Source of the DNA: Bacteroidales bacterium
Lineage (GTDB): Bacteria; Bacteroidota; Bacteroidia; Bacteroidales; M50B96
Assembly: GCA_021740905.1 (NCBI GenBank)
Contig: JAIOYV010000010.1
Span: forward strand, 1-64,000
Reading direction: 5' to 3'
DNA: 64,000 bases
Under the pieces are notes generated by a model, which had not been told where the DNA came from, searched no databases, and worked only from the letters and a program-made list of their open reading frames with translations. The translations under genes and the position numbers were made by a program. This document shows positions 35,409-45,900 of this stretch, piece by piece. How positions within the stretch are numbered: position 1 is the first letter of the stretch; the number at the start of each line of letters is the position of its first letter.

Positions 35409-35630
35409 TTATTCATCATCCTTTTTCTTAAATGGCTCGCGCAACAATATGTTGTAGATGAAGAGCACCAAAATGGCGGCAATGAATACCACAAATAGGG
35501 TCTGCATGATTTTCCAGATCACATCTTCCAGGTCGATCAGGCCCCAAACCGAAAAGATGGCGATGAAAGTTGAAATCATTACAACTACTATTAGTATGTA
35601 GCTTGCTACTTTTTTTACTGCATTATCCAT
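35409..35630 (-). CDS. Small two-TM membrane protein coupled to the ABC importer
   Basis: A 73-residue protein with two hydrophobic helices (about 9-31 and 41-62) and a charged tail ('REPFKKKDDE'). Its ATG overlaps the last eight bases of the ATPase gene, which indicates translational coupling. I do not recognise a family. A regulatory or accessory membrane subunit of the transporter is possible from position alone. Confidence 0.6.
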   Translation of the reverse strand: MDNAVKKVASYILIVVVMISTFIAIFSVWGLIDLEDVIWKIMQTLFVVFIAAILVLFIYNILLREPFKKKDDE

Positions 35631-36654
35631 GATTATTCTGATTTAAGGTTTTTAAAATGATTGAAAGTTCGTATATCGAATGGCATGTTGTTTTCTTTTC
35701 TCCGTTTATCAATACCCATGTAAACCCTTTTTCAATTTGGTTTATTGTGACGGATAGATCAGCAGATAAGTTACAATCGATTTGAAATCCCAATCTTTCG
35801 AGGGCCTTTTTGGTCCACTCGGCCTCTATGCCTTTTGCTTGAAAACAAATAGTTAGATTTTGCTTTCGGGGCATCTTAAAATTACCTGTCACGAAATCAA
35901 ATTCAGCCTTTCCCTGTCCAAACACCTTTATGATAGATTGATTGAGGATAAGGTCTTCGGGTGCACCTTCAACAATGCTACCCGCAGAGGCCAGCCATAT
36001 TTTATCGGCTTCCTGGAGGGCAATGTTCAGATCGTGGATGGCAATGATAATGCTTTTCCCGAATGTCCGGCTTTGTTCCTGAAGAAGCCTGAAAATTTCG
36101 TATTTGTGGGGCAGGTCGAGAAAAGCCGTAGGTTCGTCGAGAATAATAATCGGGGTATCCTGGGCGAGGGCCCGGGCAATCATGGTCCGTTGTTTTTCCC
36201 CGTCGCTCAGTTCGTTCATCTTTTTATAAGCCAACGATGAAATGCCAACCGCTTCGAGGGCATTATAAACCACTTTTTTATCATCCACCCCAAGCTTTCC
36301 TGTCCAGGTTGTATGCGGAAAACGGCCCAAGGCCACCAGATCGAATACCTGCAAATTATTGCTGTTGATTATTTCGGTGGATACAAAACTAATATGACGG
36401 GCCAGGTCTTTTTTGGGCCATTTTCCCAATTCTACATCATTCAGCCTTACCTCGCCCGATAACACCGGCTGCAAACGGGCAATGCTGCGCAAAAGGGTGC
36501 TTTTGCCCGAACCATTCAACCCAAGCAAGGCAATGGTCTCCCCATTTCGCACCTTCAAATTTACGTTTTTTAGAACAGAAATTGAATGGCCGCCCTGGGC
36601 AAACCCAACGCTCAGGTTTTGTAGTTCGATGCTATGTGGGTTTTGGTTTTGCAT
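35623..36654 (-). CDS. FecE/BtuD-type ABC transporter ATP-binding protein
   Basis: A 343-residue ATPase that drives import of an iron complex, heme or cobamide. Walker A 'GLNGSGKST' (45-53), signature 'LSDGEKQRTMIARAL' (a variant of LSGGE), Walker B 'IIILDEPTAFLDL' and H-loop 'IIAIHDLN' are present. Residues after about 255 form an extra domain of some 85 residues that the usual 250-260-residue FecE proteins lack. It follows the permease gene by two bases and overlaps the small membrane-protein gene. No substrate-binding protein or TonB receptor lies in the window, so the substrate cannot be named. Confidence 0.9.
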   Translation of the reverse strand: MQNQNPHSIELQNLSVGFAQGGHSISVLKNVNLKVRNGETIALLGLNGSGKSTLLRSIARLQPVLSGEVRLNDVELGKWPKKDLARHISFVSTEIINSNNLQVFDLVALGRFPHTTWTGKLGVDDKKVVYNALEAVGISSLAYKKMNELSDGEKQRTMIARALAQDTPIIILDEPTAFLDLPHKYEIFRLLQEQSRTFGKSIIIAIHDLNIALQEADKIWLASAGSIVEGAPEDLILNQSIIKVFGQGKAEFDFVTGNFKMPRKQNLTICFQAKGIEAEWTKKALERLGFQIDCNLSADLSVTINQIEKGFTWVLINGEKKTTCHSIYELSIILKTLNQNNHG

Positions 36655-36656
36655 GT

Positions 36657-37724
36657 TTACAAGATGGAAGAAAGTTTTTGGTTTTTAATGATTAGGTAAA
36701 TTACTACGGGAATTCCTATCAATGCTGTCACAGAATTTATGGGCAGACTGCTTTGCGATCCGGGCAACTGGGAAATAATATCTCCGGCCACCATCACCAC
36801 TGCACCTAATATCATGCTTGCCGGCATCAATACATGATGATTGGCTGTGTTGAAAGCCATTCGGGCAAGGTGTGGCACTGCAATGCCAATAAAGCCAATA
36901 GGACCGCAAAATGCAGTAATGCTGCCAGCCAGGATACTGGTGCTGAGAAATATGGTAAGGCGCGCCAGACGGATGTTAAGGCCCAGGCTTTTTGCATAAT
37001 TTTCGCCTAACAAAAGTACATTGAGAGTTTTACCTGAAAACAGGGAGATTATCAACCCAATCAGGATAGTAGGTACCAAAACCTGCAATTGCGATTGGGT
37101 CACCCCGCCGAGGCTACCCATGGTCCAAACAATAAAGGTTTTTAACATCGACTCGTTGCTGAAATACTGGAGGATGCTCACAACAGCCGTGACCGCACTG
37201 CCCACCAGGATCCCGAGGATGAGGATGGTCATAATATCGCTTACCCGCAACGACACTACAAAAATTAGTGCCAACACAGCCCCAGCCCCCAACCAGGCCA
37301 CAATTGCAATCAGCCAATTGCCCCCGATATCGAAATAATTAAACGAAAAGAAAGACGCAAAACCCATCACCAATAGGGCTACTCCGAGGCTGGCACCTGC
37401 GCTAATCCCCAACACATAGGGCCCGGCAAGGGGATTCCGAAAAATGGTCTGCATCTGCAAGCCACTTACAGAAAGGGCTGCCCCGGCCAATAGGGCCGTA
37501 AGTAATTTGGGTATCCTGAATTCAAAAATAATATTACCCCAACCAGGCCTTTGTGAACCCTGCCCCATCAGGATTTGAAAAATATCAGCAAAAGGGATTT
37601 TTACCGAACCCAGAAAAAGATCGAGAAAAGAAAAAACCACCAGCAATATCAACAGAGCACCAAATACAAAATACATTCTTCGCTGCATGGATTTTCGGGT
37701 GATATTTGTTTGTTGGTCTGTCAT
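36657..37724 (-). CDS. FecCD-family ABC importer permease
   Basis: An inner-membrane permease of 355 residues with about ten helices. It shows 'FEFRIPKLLTALLAGAALSVSGLQMQ' in part, 'NPLAGPYVLGISAGASLG' and 'CGPIGFIGIAVPHLAR', the hallmark segments of BtuC/FhuB/FecCD proteins. A reading frame continues to 37916, but its first 64 codons fall in repeat DNA and overlap the upstream lipid-kinase gene, so the ATG at 37724 ('MTDQQTNITRKS') is the real start. It works with the ATPase two bases downstream to import a siderophore, heme or cobamide. No riboswitch was recognised in the leader. Confidence 0.9.
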   Translation of the reverse strand: MTDQQTNITRKSMQRRMYFVFGALLILLVVFSFLDLFLGSVKIPFADIFQILMGQGSQRPGWGNIIFEFRIPKLLTALLAGAALSVSGLQMQTIFRNPLAGPYVLGISAGASLGVALLVMGFASFFSFNYFDIGGNWLIAIVAWLGAGAVLALIFVVSLRVSDIMTILILGILVGSAVTAVVSILQYFSNESMLKTFIVWTMGSLGGVTQSQLQVLVPTILIGLIISLFSGKTLNVLLLGENYAKSLGLNIRLARLTIFLSTSILAGSITAFCGPIGFIGIAVPHLARMAFNTANHHVLMPASMILGAVVMVAGDIISQLPGSQSSLPINSVTALIGIPVVIYLIIKNQKLSSIL

Positions 37725-37732
37725 TGATGTCG

Positions 37733-37769
37733 GTTTCGGGTTTTGTGTTTCGGGTTTCGGGTTTCGGGT
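37733..37769. repeat. Short tandem GTTTCGGG-type repeats
   Basis: Several units of GTTTCGGG and TTTCGGGTTT lie in the gap between lipid kinase and permease genes. The reverse complement resembles the CGAAACC-rich run at about 2750-2820. Confidence 0.6.
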
Positions 37770-37817
37770 TGACTGACGGGGCGTGAAAGGGTTGCGGGTT
37801 TGTCGTTGCGGGTTTAC

Positions 37818-37841
37818 AGAGACGCGATAAATCGCGTCTCT
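37818..37841. repeat. REP-like perfect palindrome
   Basis: AGAGACGCGAT and ATCGCGTCTCT pair over 11 bases with a two-base AA loop. GC-rich palindromes of this type are known as REP-like dispersed repeats in several phyla. It lies between two genes on the same strand and may stabilise or end the message. Confidence 0.65.
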
Positions 37842-37891
37842 ACTGTTGCCGGTTGCCGACTGAGAACTGAAGACTGCCGACTGAAAAACGC

Positions 37892-38815
37892 CTACGGTAC
37901 CCCAACCCTCAAACATTCAGGCAGGATTTCAAACTCGAAGGGGCTTTCGCCACACACTTCACCATCCAGTTCAATTTTTATTTTAGGTGAAGACTCTATT
38001 TTAATTTTCTTTGCGCGAAGAGCATCTATTTTGGGATGATCGATGATTGAACCGTCATATAAGCGTTTTATATTGCGGATCAATTCGAACTTGCCCATAT
38101 TATTGATTGTGGTAATATCGAAAAAACCATCGTTGGGCACTGCATTAGGCAGTTGCATCATACCTCCGCCATTGTATTTCCCAATTCCAACGCTCATGCT
38201 GAAAACCAATTTGGCAAATTCATTACCATCGTAGGTCATGGTTACATCAGTCGAATTATATTGGAACAAACAGGTAAGCAAATTCCAGAGATAACTAAAG
38301 GACGTTCCTTTGCTTCTTTTCAAGCTAATTTTATGGGCCACAAAAGCATCGAATCCCATGCCTGTCACATTTATAAAATACCGGCTTTGCTTCTGCCCGT
38401 CATTATAAAAGCTAACCTTGCCTACATCCTGATAGATGAAATTACCTTTACTGATAATCTCAAAAGCTTTTTCATGCTCGAAGGGAATGTTAAAAGTCCG
38501 GCACCAGTCGTTTCCTGTCCCCACCGGGATAACCGAAAGGGTAAAATCTTTTGAATCGATTTTGGATTGACCCAAAATGCCATTGGCCACTTCCCACAAA
38601 GTTCCATCACCTCCAATAACAATGAAATCTCGGGCACCCATACTGATTTGTTGCTGGCAAAAGTCAATAGTACTAGTATTTTTTTCTGTTAAATAAAAAG
38701 TAAATCCAACCACTTTTTCCTTCAGCAATGCTTGAACGGCTTCCCAGCTCTGCTTCCCAGCTCCCCTTCCTGCAACCTGATTGATAATTATCGTATATGT
38801 TTTTTCCATATTCAT
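37892..38815 (-). CDS. YegS/DgkB-like lipid kinase
   Basis: A cytosolic or membrane-associated kinase of 307 residues that phosphorylates diacylglycerol or a similar lipid. The catalytic loop 'VIGGDGTLWEVANGI' contains GGDGT at residues 68-72, 'PVGTGNDWCRTFNIP' follows, and the C-terminal beta-sandwich carries 'PFEFEILPECLRVGVP'. Length is normal. It is transcribed toward the ABC importer genes with a 167-base repeat-bearing gap, so they are probably separate units. The neighbouring gene on the other side is divergent. Confidence 0.85.
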   Translation of the reverse strand: MNMEKTYTIIINQVAGRGAGKQSWEAVQALLKEKVVGFTFYLTEKNTSTIDFCQQQISMGARDFIVIGGDGTLWEVANGILGQSKIDSKDFTLSVIPVGTGNDWCRTFNIPFEHEKAFEIISKGNFIYQDVGKVSFYNDGQKQSRYFINVTGMGFDAFVAHKISLKRSKGTSFSYLWNLLTCLFQYNSTDVTMTYDGNEFAKLVFSMSVGIGKYNGGGMMQLPNAVPNDGFFDITTINNMGKFELIRNIKRLYDGSIIDHPKIDALRAKKIKIESSPKIKIELDGEVCGESPFEFEILPECLRVGVP

Positions 38816-38939
38816 AGCTACAATAATACAATTTTGCTTGCAATTATTCAGGAAGAATTGAAGGAATTGAAGAGTACGACCCTATTTTTCAAATACCGGG
38901 TTTATATAAACCATCAAAGGGTGAAAAATTGCAATGTGT

Positions 38940-38983
38940 GAAGACTATACGAACTTTAGACGAAGACTATACGAACTCTATAC
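38940..38983. repeat. Two 22-bp direct repeats
   Basis: GAAGACTATACGAACT plus six further bases occurs at 38940-38961 and again at 38962-38983. They lie in the divergent region upstream of the 189-residue protein gene, 120-165 bases before its ATG. They could be regulator sites. Confidence 0.5.
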
Positions 38984-39045
38984 GGACAAAGAAGCGGGTT
39001 TTGTGAAATTTTATGGATGAAATAATAATTTTTAAAAGAATGTGT

Positions 39046-39062
39046 TAGTCTTTATAAGACTA
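39046..39062. promoter_or_regulatory. Palindrome near the start of the 189-residue protein gene
   Basis: TAGTCTTTATAAGACTA is a perfect inverted repeat with a three-base centre. It shares AGACTATA with the 22-bp repeats upstream, so one protein may bind all of them. It lies 43 bases before the ATG at 39106. Confidence 0.35.
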
Positions 39063-39105
39063 TAACAACATTACCAATTCTAATTACCAATTTAACCTTA
39101 AAGTT

Positions 39106-39675
39106 ATGGCAGTAGTAAAAAAGAACATCATTACGGAAGGGTTGAGCGGGATGCTTGGTCATTCGATTGTTTTCAGGAATGTGGGTAGCCGCACCATAGT
39201 AGCTTCGCGGCCGAGTGTAAACGACAACCCCAGCGATGCCCAGGTTGCCTCACGTACTAAATTCCACGAGGCAGTAATCTATGCCAAGGCGCAAATGGAG
39301 GATGCGACCAGCAAAGCGGAGTATGCAGCACATGCCGAAGTCAGGCGGATGCCAAGTGCGTACACGGTAGCTATTGCCGACTTCTACCATGCCCCTGATA
39401 TTAAGGATGTAGACCTGAGCGCTTACAGCGGGGCTGTGAACGATAAAATCGGGATGATTGTGACCGATGACTTTAAGGTTGCCAAAGTGGAAGTGGTTAT
39501 TTTTAACCCCGACGGCCCCCAGGTGGAAGGCGGCGAAGCTGCCTTTGTGCAGGGAAATCAATGGGAGTACACAGCCACTGTTGCCAATCCGGACCCTAGC
39601 GGAGCCAAAATCATTATCCGGGCTTATGACCGGCCAGGCAATGTGGCCGAAAGCGAGAGTAATTTGCAAACGTAG
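39106..39675 (+). CDS. Bacteroidota-specific protein, DUF6266-like start
   Basis: A 189-residue protein with no signal peptide. The start 'MAVVKKNIITEGLSGMLGHS' followed by 'VFRNVGSRTIVASRP' resembles a family of short Bacteroidota proteins whose N-terminus reads as a lysine-rich, glycine-marked strand region (DUF6266-like). The middle is helical ('ASRTKFHEAVIYAKAQMED') and the end (about 110-189) looks like one Ig-type domain. Function is unknown. It is followed after 260 bases, in which I see no gene, by the metallopeptidase-like T9SS protein on the same strand. Confidence 0.7.
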   Translation: MAVVKKNIITEGLSGMLGHSIVFRNVGSRTIVASRPSVNDNPSDAQVASRTKFHEAVIYAKAQMEDATSKAEYAAHAEVRRMPSAYTVAIADFYHAPDIKDVDLSAYSGAVNDKIGMIVTDDFKVAKVEVVIFNPDGPQVEGGEAAFVQGNQWEYTATVANPDPSGAKIIIRAYDRPGNVAESESNLQT

Positions 39676-39935
39676 GACGGGCTGGAAAAGCACCGTTTTT
39701 GTTTACCCTTCGCAGCAGAATGATATTAAAAAAAGAGCGTTTACCAAAATTACCTATATCGACAATCACAAAAAATTTAACTTTTTTACTAAAGGCAATG
39801 ACTATAACGAGCATACTTACAGATATATACAACTGCAAACAAGAAACATGTTGTATAACATGTTGTCTTCAGGGTTATAATCGGGGGCATTTTTACACTA
39901 ATACATTGAAGCAATATTATTAAACTAAAAAACTT

Positions 39936-42900
39936 ATGACTATGAAGCACATTATCTCTATTGCATTTGTAACGCTGATGGCCAGCTACTGCATTGGCCA
40001 GGACACTTTAATCCATTCTGCACAAGATTCTTTAATGGATAAGTTTGGTTATTACTATCATACGGATGATATTAAAATTCCGATAGATACCAGTGATAGC
40101 AAGGCAAATTCGTTTCCCAATGCTGTGGTTGCAGGCTTTTTCAGGTTACATTTTTATGATAAAATTTATAGCACTGGTATTGGCTTTGACGATCAAACCC
40201 AGGCCCAAGCCCCTTATTCTTCCTATACAATCGGGGAATTAAGAATTGAAGTAATAAAGAGGGTATTTGAAGATTTATGTATATTGATAAGACCTAACGG
40301 TGAATTACCTGATCCATACCCAGATGAATACTATGCTATGCTACCTAATGATTATTTTCCAAATTCAAGATATGTTGAAATTGCAATTTTGGAATCAGAT
40401 TCAGGACTTACCACTACAGGATATTTTAACAATGTCTATTTAATTGGTGACTTTTTAGCAATAAGTAGCCCATTTTATTTTAATGATGAATTATTATATA
40501 GTGGTGTTGTTCATAATGAGATTTGGGAATATATCAATGCAGGTTATGATACCCACGACTTTGCAAGGAACTTCACTGGTTATGATAGTATCCCATATTC
40601 TCAAATTGAAGTATTACCACATGGGTACTTAAAATTTAATTTTTATAAACCAGAAATGGATACTTCAAATATTGATCTGTATTTAAATACACCACAATAC
40701 ATATATGACTTGTATACCATATGTCTGCATGAGGCAGTCCATTTATTAGGATTTGTTTCATTTTTCGACAATACAATTTATTACATGAGTTTTGGATATT
40801 GCACTGCATGGTATGGCACGAGCAGTAATTGTCCAGGTCTTTTTACTGCTTATGATCATTTATTGCAATATGACAATAATTTTGTGGTAGAGAGCACGGA
40901 TTGCTACACAAGTGTGGCAGATTCTGCACTATTATCAGCCGATATTGTATATAGCTGTAATAATGAATATTTAACATTTTGGGGGATTGACAGTCAATTG
41001 GTTTATACAAATTCTACGTTTGCACCAGGGGAGAATTATTGTCATTTTAATTGTACACCACAAAGCGGATATGTGATGAACCATTCCTACGTAGAGCAAA
41101 CTAGATCATTACATTATAAAGAGGTTCAAGCACTAAGTTTATTGGGCTATAGTGTTACTGGAGAATTTGGAACTGGGATGAGTTGGTGCGGCCAAAACGA
41201 TTCAATTGCGGCAATTACTTATACTTGCCAGGTGGATACTCAAAATATTGTAGCCGGTTGCCATGATTACAGGTATTATTCGACCGATCATTTAGGTAGT
41301 TATTTATTTCCAAATCCCAGTAATAGCAAAGTCAGAATACCTGTTGCAAGCTTATTGGCAAATGATTATAATGCCGATTATATATGTTGTTTTGAAAAAC
41401 TGGATTTTTACAATGCCTTAATAAATTTTAGTGTAATCACAGCAACATCTACCTTGGATTCATTGACTTCCCATGATACTATTACCATCGAAATACCAAT
41501 ATATGAGCCCTATGTTTATTTATTTCAGTATGTGCCCAAAAACAGTTTTGGAAAAAGAGGAAACCGTACGCTTGTATTTTTCAGACCTGAAAATTTAAAT
41601 ATTTTATACTGTTCCCAATATAGTAATTGCGACAACTTGATTTGCCATGGCGATTTCGAAGATTTTGAGAACCTGCAACAATTTAATGATGAATTGTTTA
41701 TTACCAAAAATAATGATTTTCCTAATTTTGCCAGGAAAAACAATTATCCGCTTTATCAATATCTTTCAAGCACGGAAACGGTTTACAGCGGAAGTCCATT
41801 TTTAAATAGTAATCTTTATGTTTCTTTAAACCCAATTTTTAATCCGGCAAATAATGGTGGTGAGAAATTTGGTTTTTTCCACGGAAGTGCATCATTGACA
41901 TTTAAAACAAAACAAACTATCGATCCCAATGGGCATTATAAGATTACATTTATTGCAAGAAACAAAGAAGCAAATGTAACTACAAATATCAGGTTCTGGG
42001 GGGGTGAAACCCAGCCCTGTTGCAAAGGAAACGCTACCATTGTAAATACTACATTAGGTAGCACTACGAGTTGTGGTGCCTGTGGGTTACCTGACTATAC
42101 AACAAATTTCTCAAATTCAACAATTAATGTAACAGATACAATTTGGGTGGAATATTCTTTGGATATCTTACCAGGTGATGCTATTGGACCAGTTAATTAT
42201 TTATCTGTGTTTTCTTATGGTACTTTTGGCATTGACAACATCGAAATAGAAGAAGTTAAGGATTTTGATATCAGCATTGGTAATTTATCGGATACCACTC
42301 CATGTATCGGGGTGCCATTTTCCTGCGAAATTTATCTGTGCAACAACGACACATTTGATAGTGCCGATAGTGTGACAATCTTTATTGAACTGCCTCCTTT
42401 TATAGAAATTGTACCCAATGCTTATTTCGATGCGTCCGGTACGTGTATTGTCCCGGCTGATTCGCTTGTGTCGCAGTTTTGTTACGAGGTAAGTGTTGAA
42501 TTAATGGCGAACGAATACTGCATCCCCCATAACACCGTTTTCCTGCCTGTTAGCCTATCCTCAGAAAGTTGCTGGCAGGGAGAGTCGGGCATTAGCTTTG
42601 TGCCGAACGATAATACTTTAAGCATTACCAAAACGGTAGTTGGGGATACTATAGGGTACAAGCCCGGAGATGAGGTTGAATTCCTAAACACAGTAATCAA
42701 CAACAACGATGTGCCGGTAAATAATGTAATTATTCAGGACACACTGCCCACCGGATTGATTTATTCACCCAACAATACAGAATTTGACTCCCTTTCCATT
42801 TCCGTCTGTCAATTGACTAATCCATTGCTATTGGCCCCTTTCGATACAATTTCTTTTTCTTTTTTTGCAGTATTTTCCGATACAGGTACCTGCAACCCTC

Positions 42901-45900
42901 CCTGGGTAAACACAGCATGGATCACCGACGCGGAAGAGATTTGTTATTTACCCACTGGCGATTCGGCTATGGTTTACCAGAATGGTTTTGGACTAAGTTT
43001 TACATCGACCAGTATGTGCAATCACGACAATGATATTGAAGTTGTCCCTGTGTCTGTTGCCGGGCCTTTTGATTTCTTGTGGAGCACGGGGGCAACAACA
43101 CAAACAATTACAGTATTTGGGGTTGGGGAGTATTGTGTAACAGTTTCGAAGACAAACGACCCATCGTGCTTTGCCACGGGGTGCCATAGCAATGTCCCTG
43201 TAATCAATGATTCTGTCATGACTACTTCATCGCAATGTAACAATTGCCTGGGCACTGCCACTGTGTACCCTTATGGGGGAATTTCCCCTTACTCCTATTA
43301 CTGGAGTACCGGTGATTTTACACAAAGTATCGACAGCCTGTGCAGAGGGGACTATCCTGTTATTATCTGGGATAGCTCAAATTGCTTTTTTTTCGATACA
43401 ATAAGTATTGTGGACAGTCTTGGTTTCCGCTTGATAGGCTTCGATGCCAATTGCCCCGGCGATAGTTCCGGTTATTTCTCAATCCTAATGTTTAATCCAG
43501 CCAACCCTACCACTTTTTACTGGTCAACCGGAGATACTTTAGTGCTCACAAGCGGTAGTTCAATCCTTTATCAAAACTTACCGGCCGGGGTATATTCGGT
43601 TACTATTACTGATAACAACGGCTGTGTGGGATACGGTACCGGCACCATTTCGAACCTCTATAATTTTTATGCTGAAGTCATTAATATCACAAATGCCACA
43701 TGTGCTGATACCTGCAATGGAAGTATGGTGGTGGAATTAATTAACTATAACCTGCCATTGAATTTTAATTACAACCTGTCAAACGGACAATCAATCTACA
43801 CGTCAAGTATTAATCAATCATTTCAGGATCTTTGTACCGGCATTTATTCCCTTACCGTATCGGATACTATAGGCTGCACCCACATCATCGATTCCATAGA
43901 GGTGGACGTCGAAACCTTAGACTTTTTTTATACTGTAGTTGCCCCCTATTGTACACCAACCGGTGCAGGAGAAATTGATTGCTTTTTATCAGGTTGGGTG
44001 CCTCCATATAGTTATTCATGGAATACAGCAGCAACCACCCAGGATATCTACCCAACACAAACAGGAACCTACACTGTCATTGTTACTGATGCAATGGGAT
44101 GCAAAGATACATTGCAGTGCGTCATTGAATCACAGGATATCATCCTGTTAAATGAAAATGTAATATCTCCCACTTGTGAGTATTATCTTTCGGGGTATGC
44201 ATCTGTTTCTGTTTCCGGAGGTCAGTCTCCATATAGTATACTATGGGGCACAGGAGAGAACTCTTTTGAGTTAGTACAGCTATCAACAGGAGGATACACG
44301 TACACCGTAACCGATGATTATGGTTGCACAGGAGAAGGGGAAATAATAATTACAAATGAAAATCTTTTATCTGCAACATTGGATGGCCTTCCGCCATTAT
44401 GCGACAGTTCTGCATTAGGGTCAATCCAATCCGAAGTAAGCGGAGGTATTTCCCCTTACCTTTACTATTGGAGCAATAGCGAAACAACATCCGAGATTAA
44501 TAACCTTACGATAGGAACTTATTCCCTTACTGTGGTGGATAGCATTTATTGTTCAGATGTTGTAAACTATGAGTTCCCTTATCTTTGGCTTGGTTTGGAT
44601 ACAAATATCCTAGGACAAGGCTGTGACGGCATTTACAACCACCCTTCGGTTTATCTGACCAATGGGGAGATACACATAGAGGCAACCGGTGGTACCCCTC
44701 CTTATGAGTATATCTGGAACAACGGTTTCCCTATAACCGATTTTTATGAACAATCAGATAGCACAGCATACACAATTACAGTAAGCGATGCAAACGGTTG
44801 CCAGGCAACAGCCCTAATAAGGGTAGGCTCCGACCAGGAAATATTATTAAAATACAGCTGGTCACTATATTCTACTTATATAACACCTTTTGGAAATCCA
44901 TATATTTCTGAAACCTTTATTGCACAGGGTTTGGAAAATGAAGTTTTAGTTATTAAAGATGGCAACGGGAATATTGCTTGGTGGCCCGATGTTAATTACG
45001 ATCCACATATTGCTTATGCTATAGGTGCTGGTTATCAAATCAAAATGAACTCAGAACAAACATATTACATTAAAGGACACTTGGTATGCCCGGAAGATAA
45101 TGAAATGAACTTAAGCCCTAACTGGAACATCCCTGGCTATTTACGAACATCTGCCAGCCCAATTACTACCGAATTTTCATCCTTTTATCAGGATATAATC
45201 ATAATTAAAGACGACAGCGGATTGGTATACTGGCCACAATACTCATTGTTTCAGTTTAACGATTTGCTACCTGGCGAAGGCTATCAGTTGAAGGATTCGA
45301 GTGCCCATAGTTTTTATTATACTTCAAATTCAATCTTGTCCGGAACAAAAAGCCATATCTGGAAATCTCCAGACCAGTTTCATTATTTTATTGATACGTC
45401 CAATTTACGCACCGGTACAAATATGATATTGATGCTGCCTAACGAATGCTGGGAAGAAGTACCTGGAATCGGTTCCGAAATTGGCATAATTGGCGAAAAT
45501 GGACAGTTGACTGGCAGGGCTATTTTTGATGGACAACATACGCCTGTGCTTATTTACGGCGATGATATTACAACGCCAAATGAAGAAGGATTAGCGGAGG
45601 GTGAAAGTTTTACAATCTCTGTTTGTGAACCGGCCAGCAAAAATAGTAAGTCTCTAAAGATAAACAGATGGATAAAAGGAAATGATATTTTCTCGGAGGG
45701 CAAGGTAAGCATTGCTGGAAAAAATAATGTAGTGGATGTTCTGGATAATAAAGACAAGGAGATTGTAATTTTATTTCCCAATCCTTCATCAGGTACTTTA
45801 TGGCTACAAATGCAATTAATGGAAAACCGGCAAGTTAGTTATCGCATATATAGCTTTGAAGGTAAAAAAGTCTATGAAATGGCTAATATTGATATGTTTC

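Noticed and set aside
37725-37916. N-terminal extension of the permease by 64 codons
   Set aside because: The extension is repeat-derived, overlaps the end of the lipid-kinase gene and precedes a good ATG at the expected permease start.
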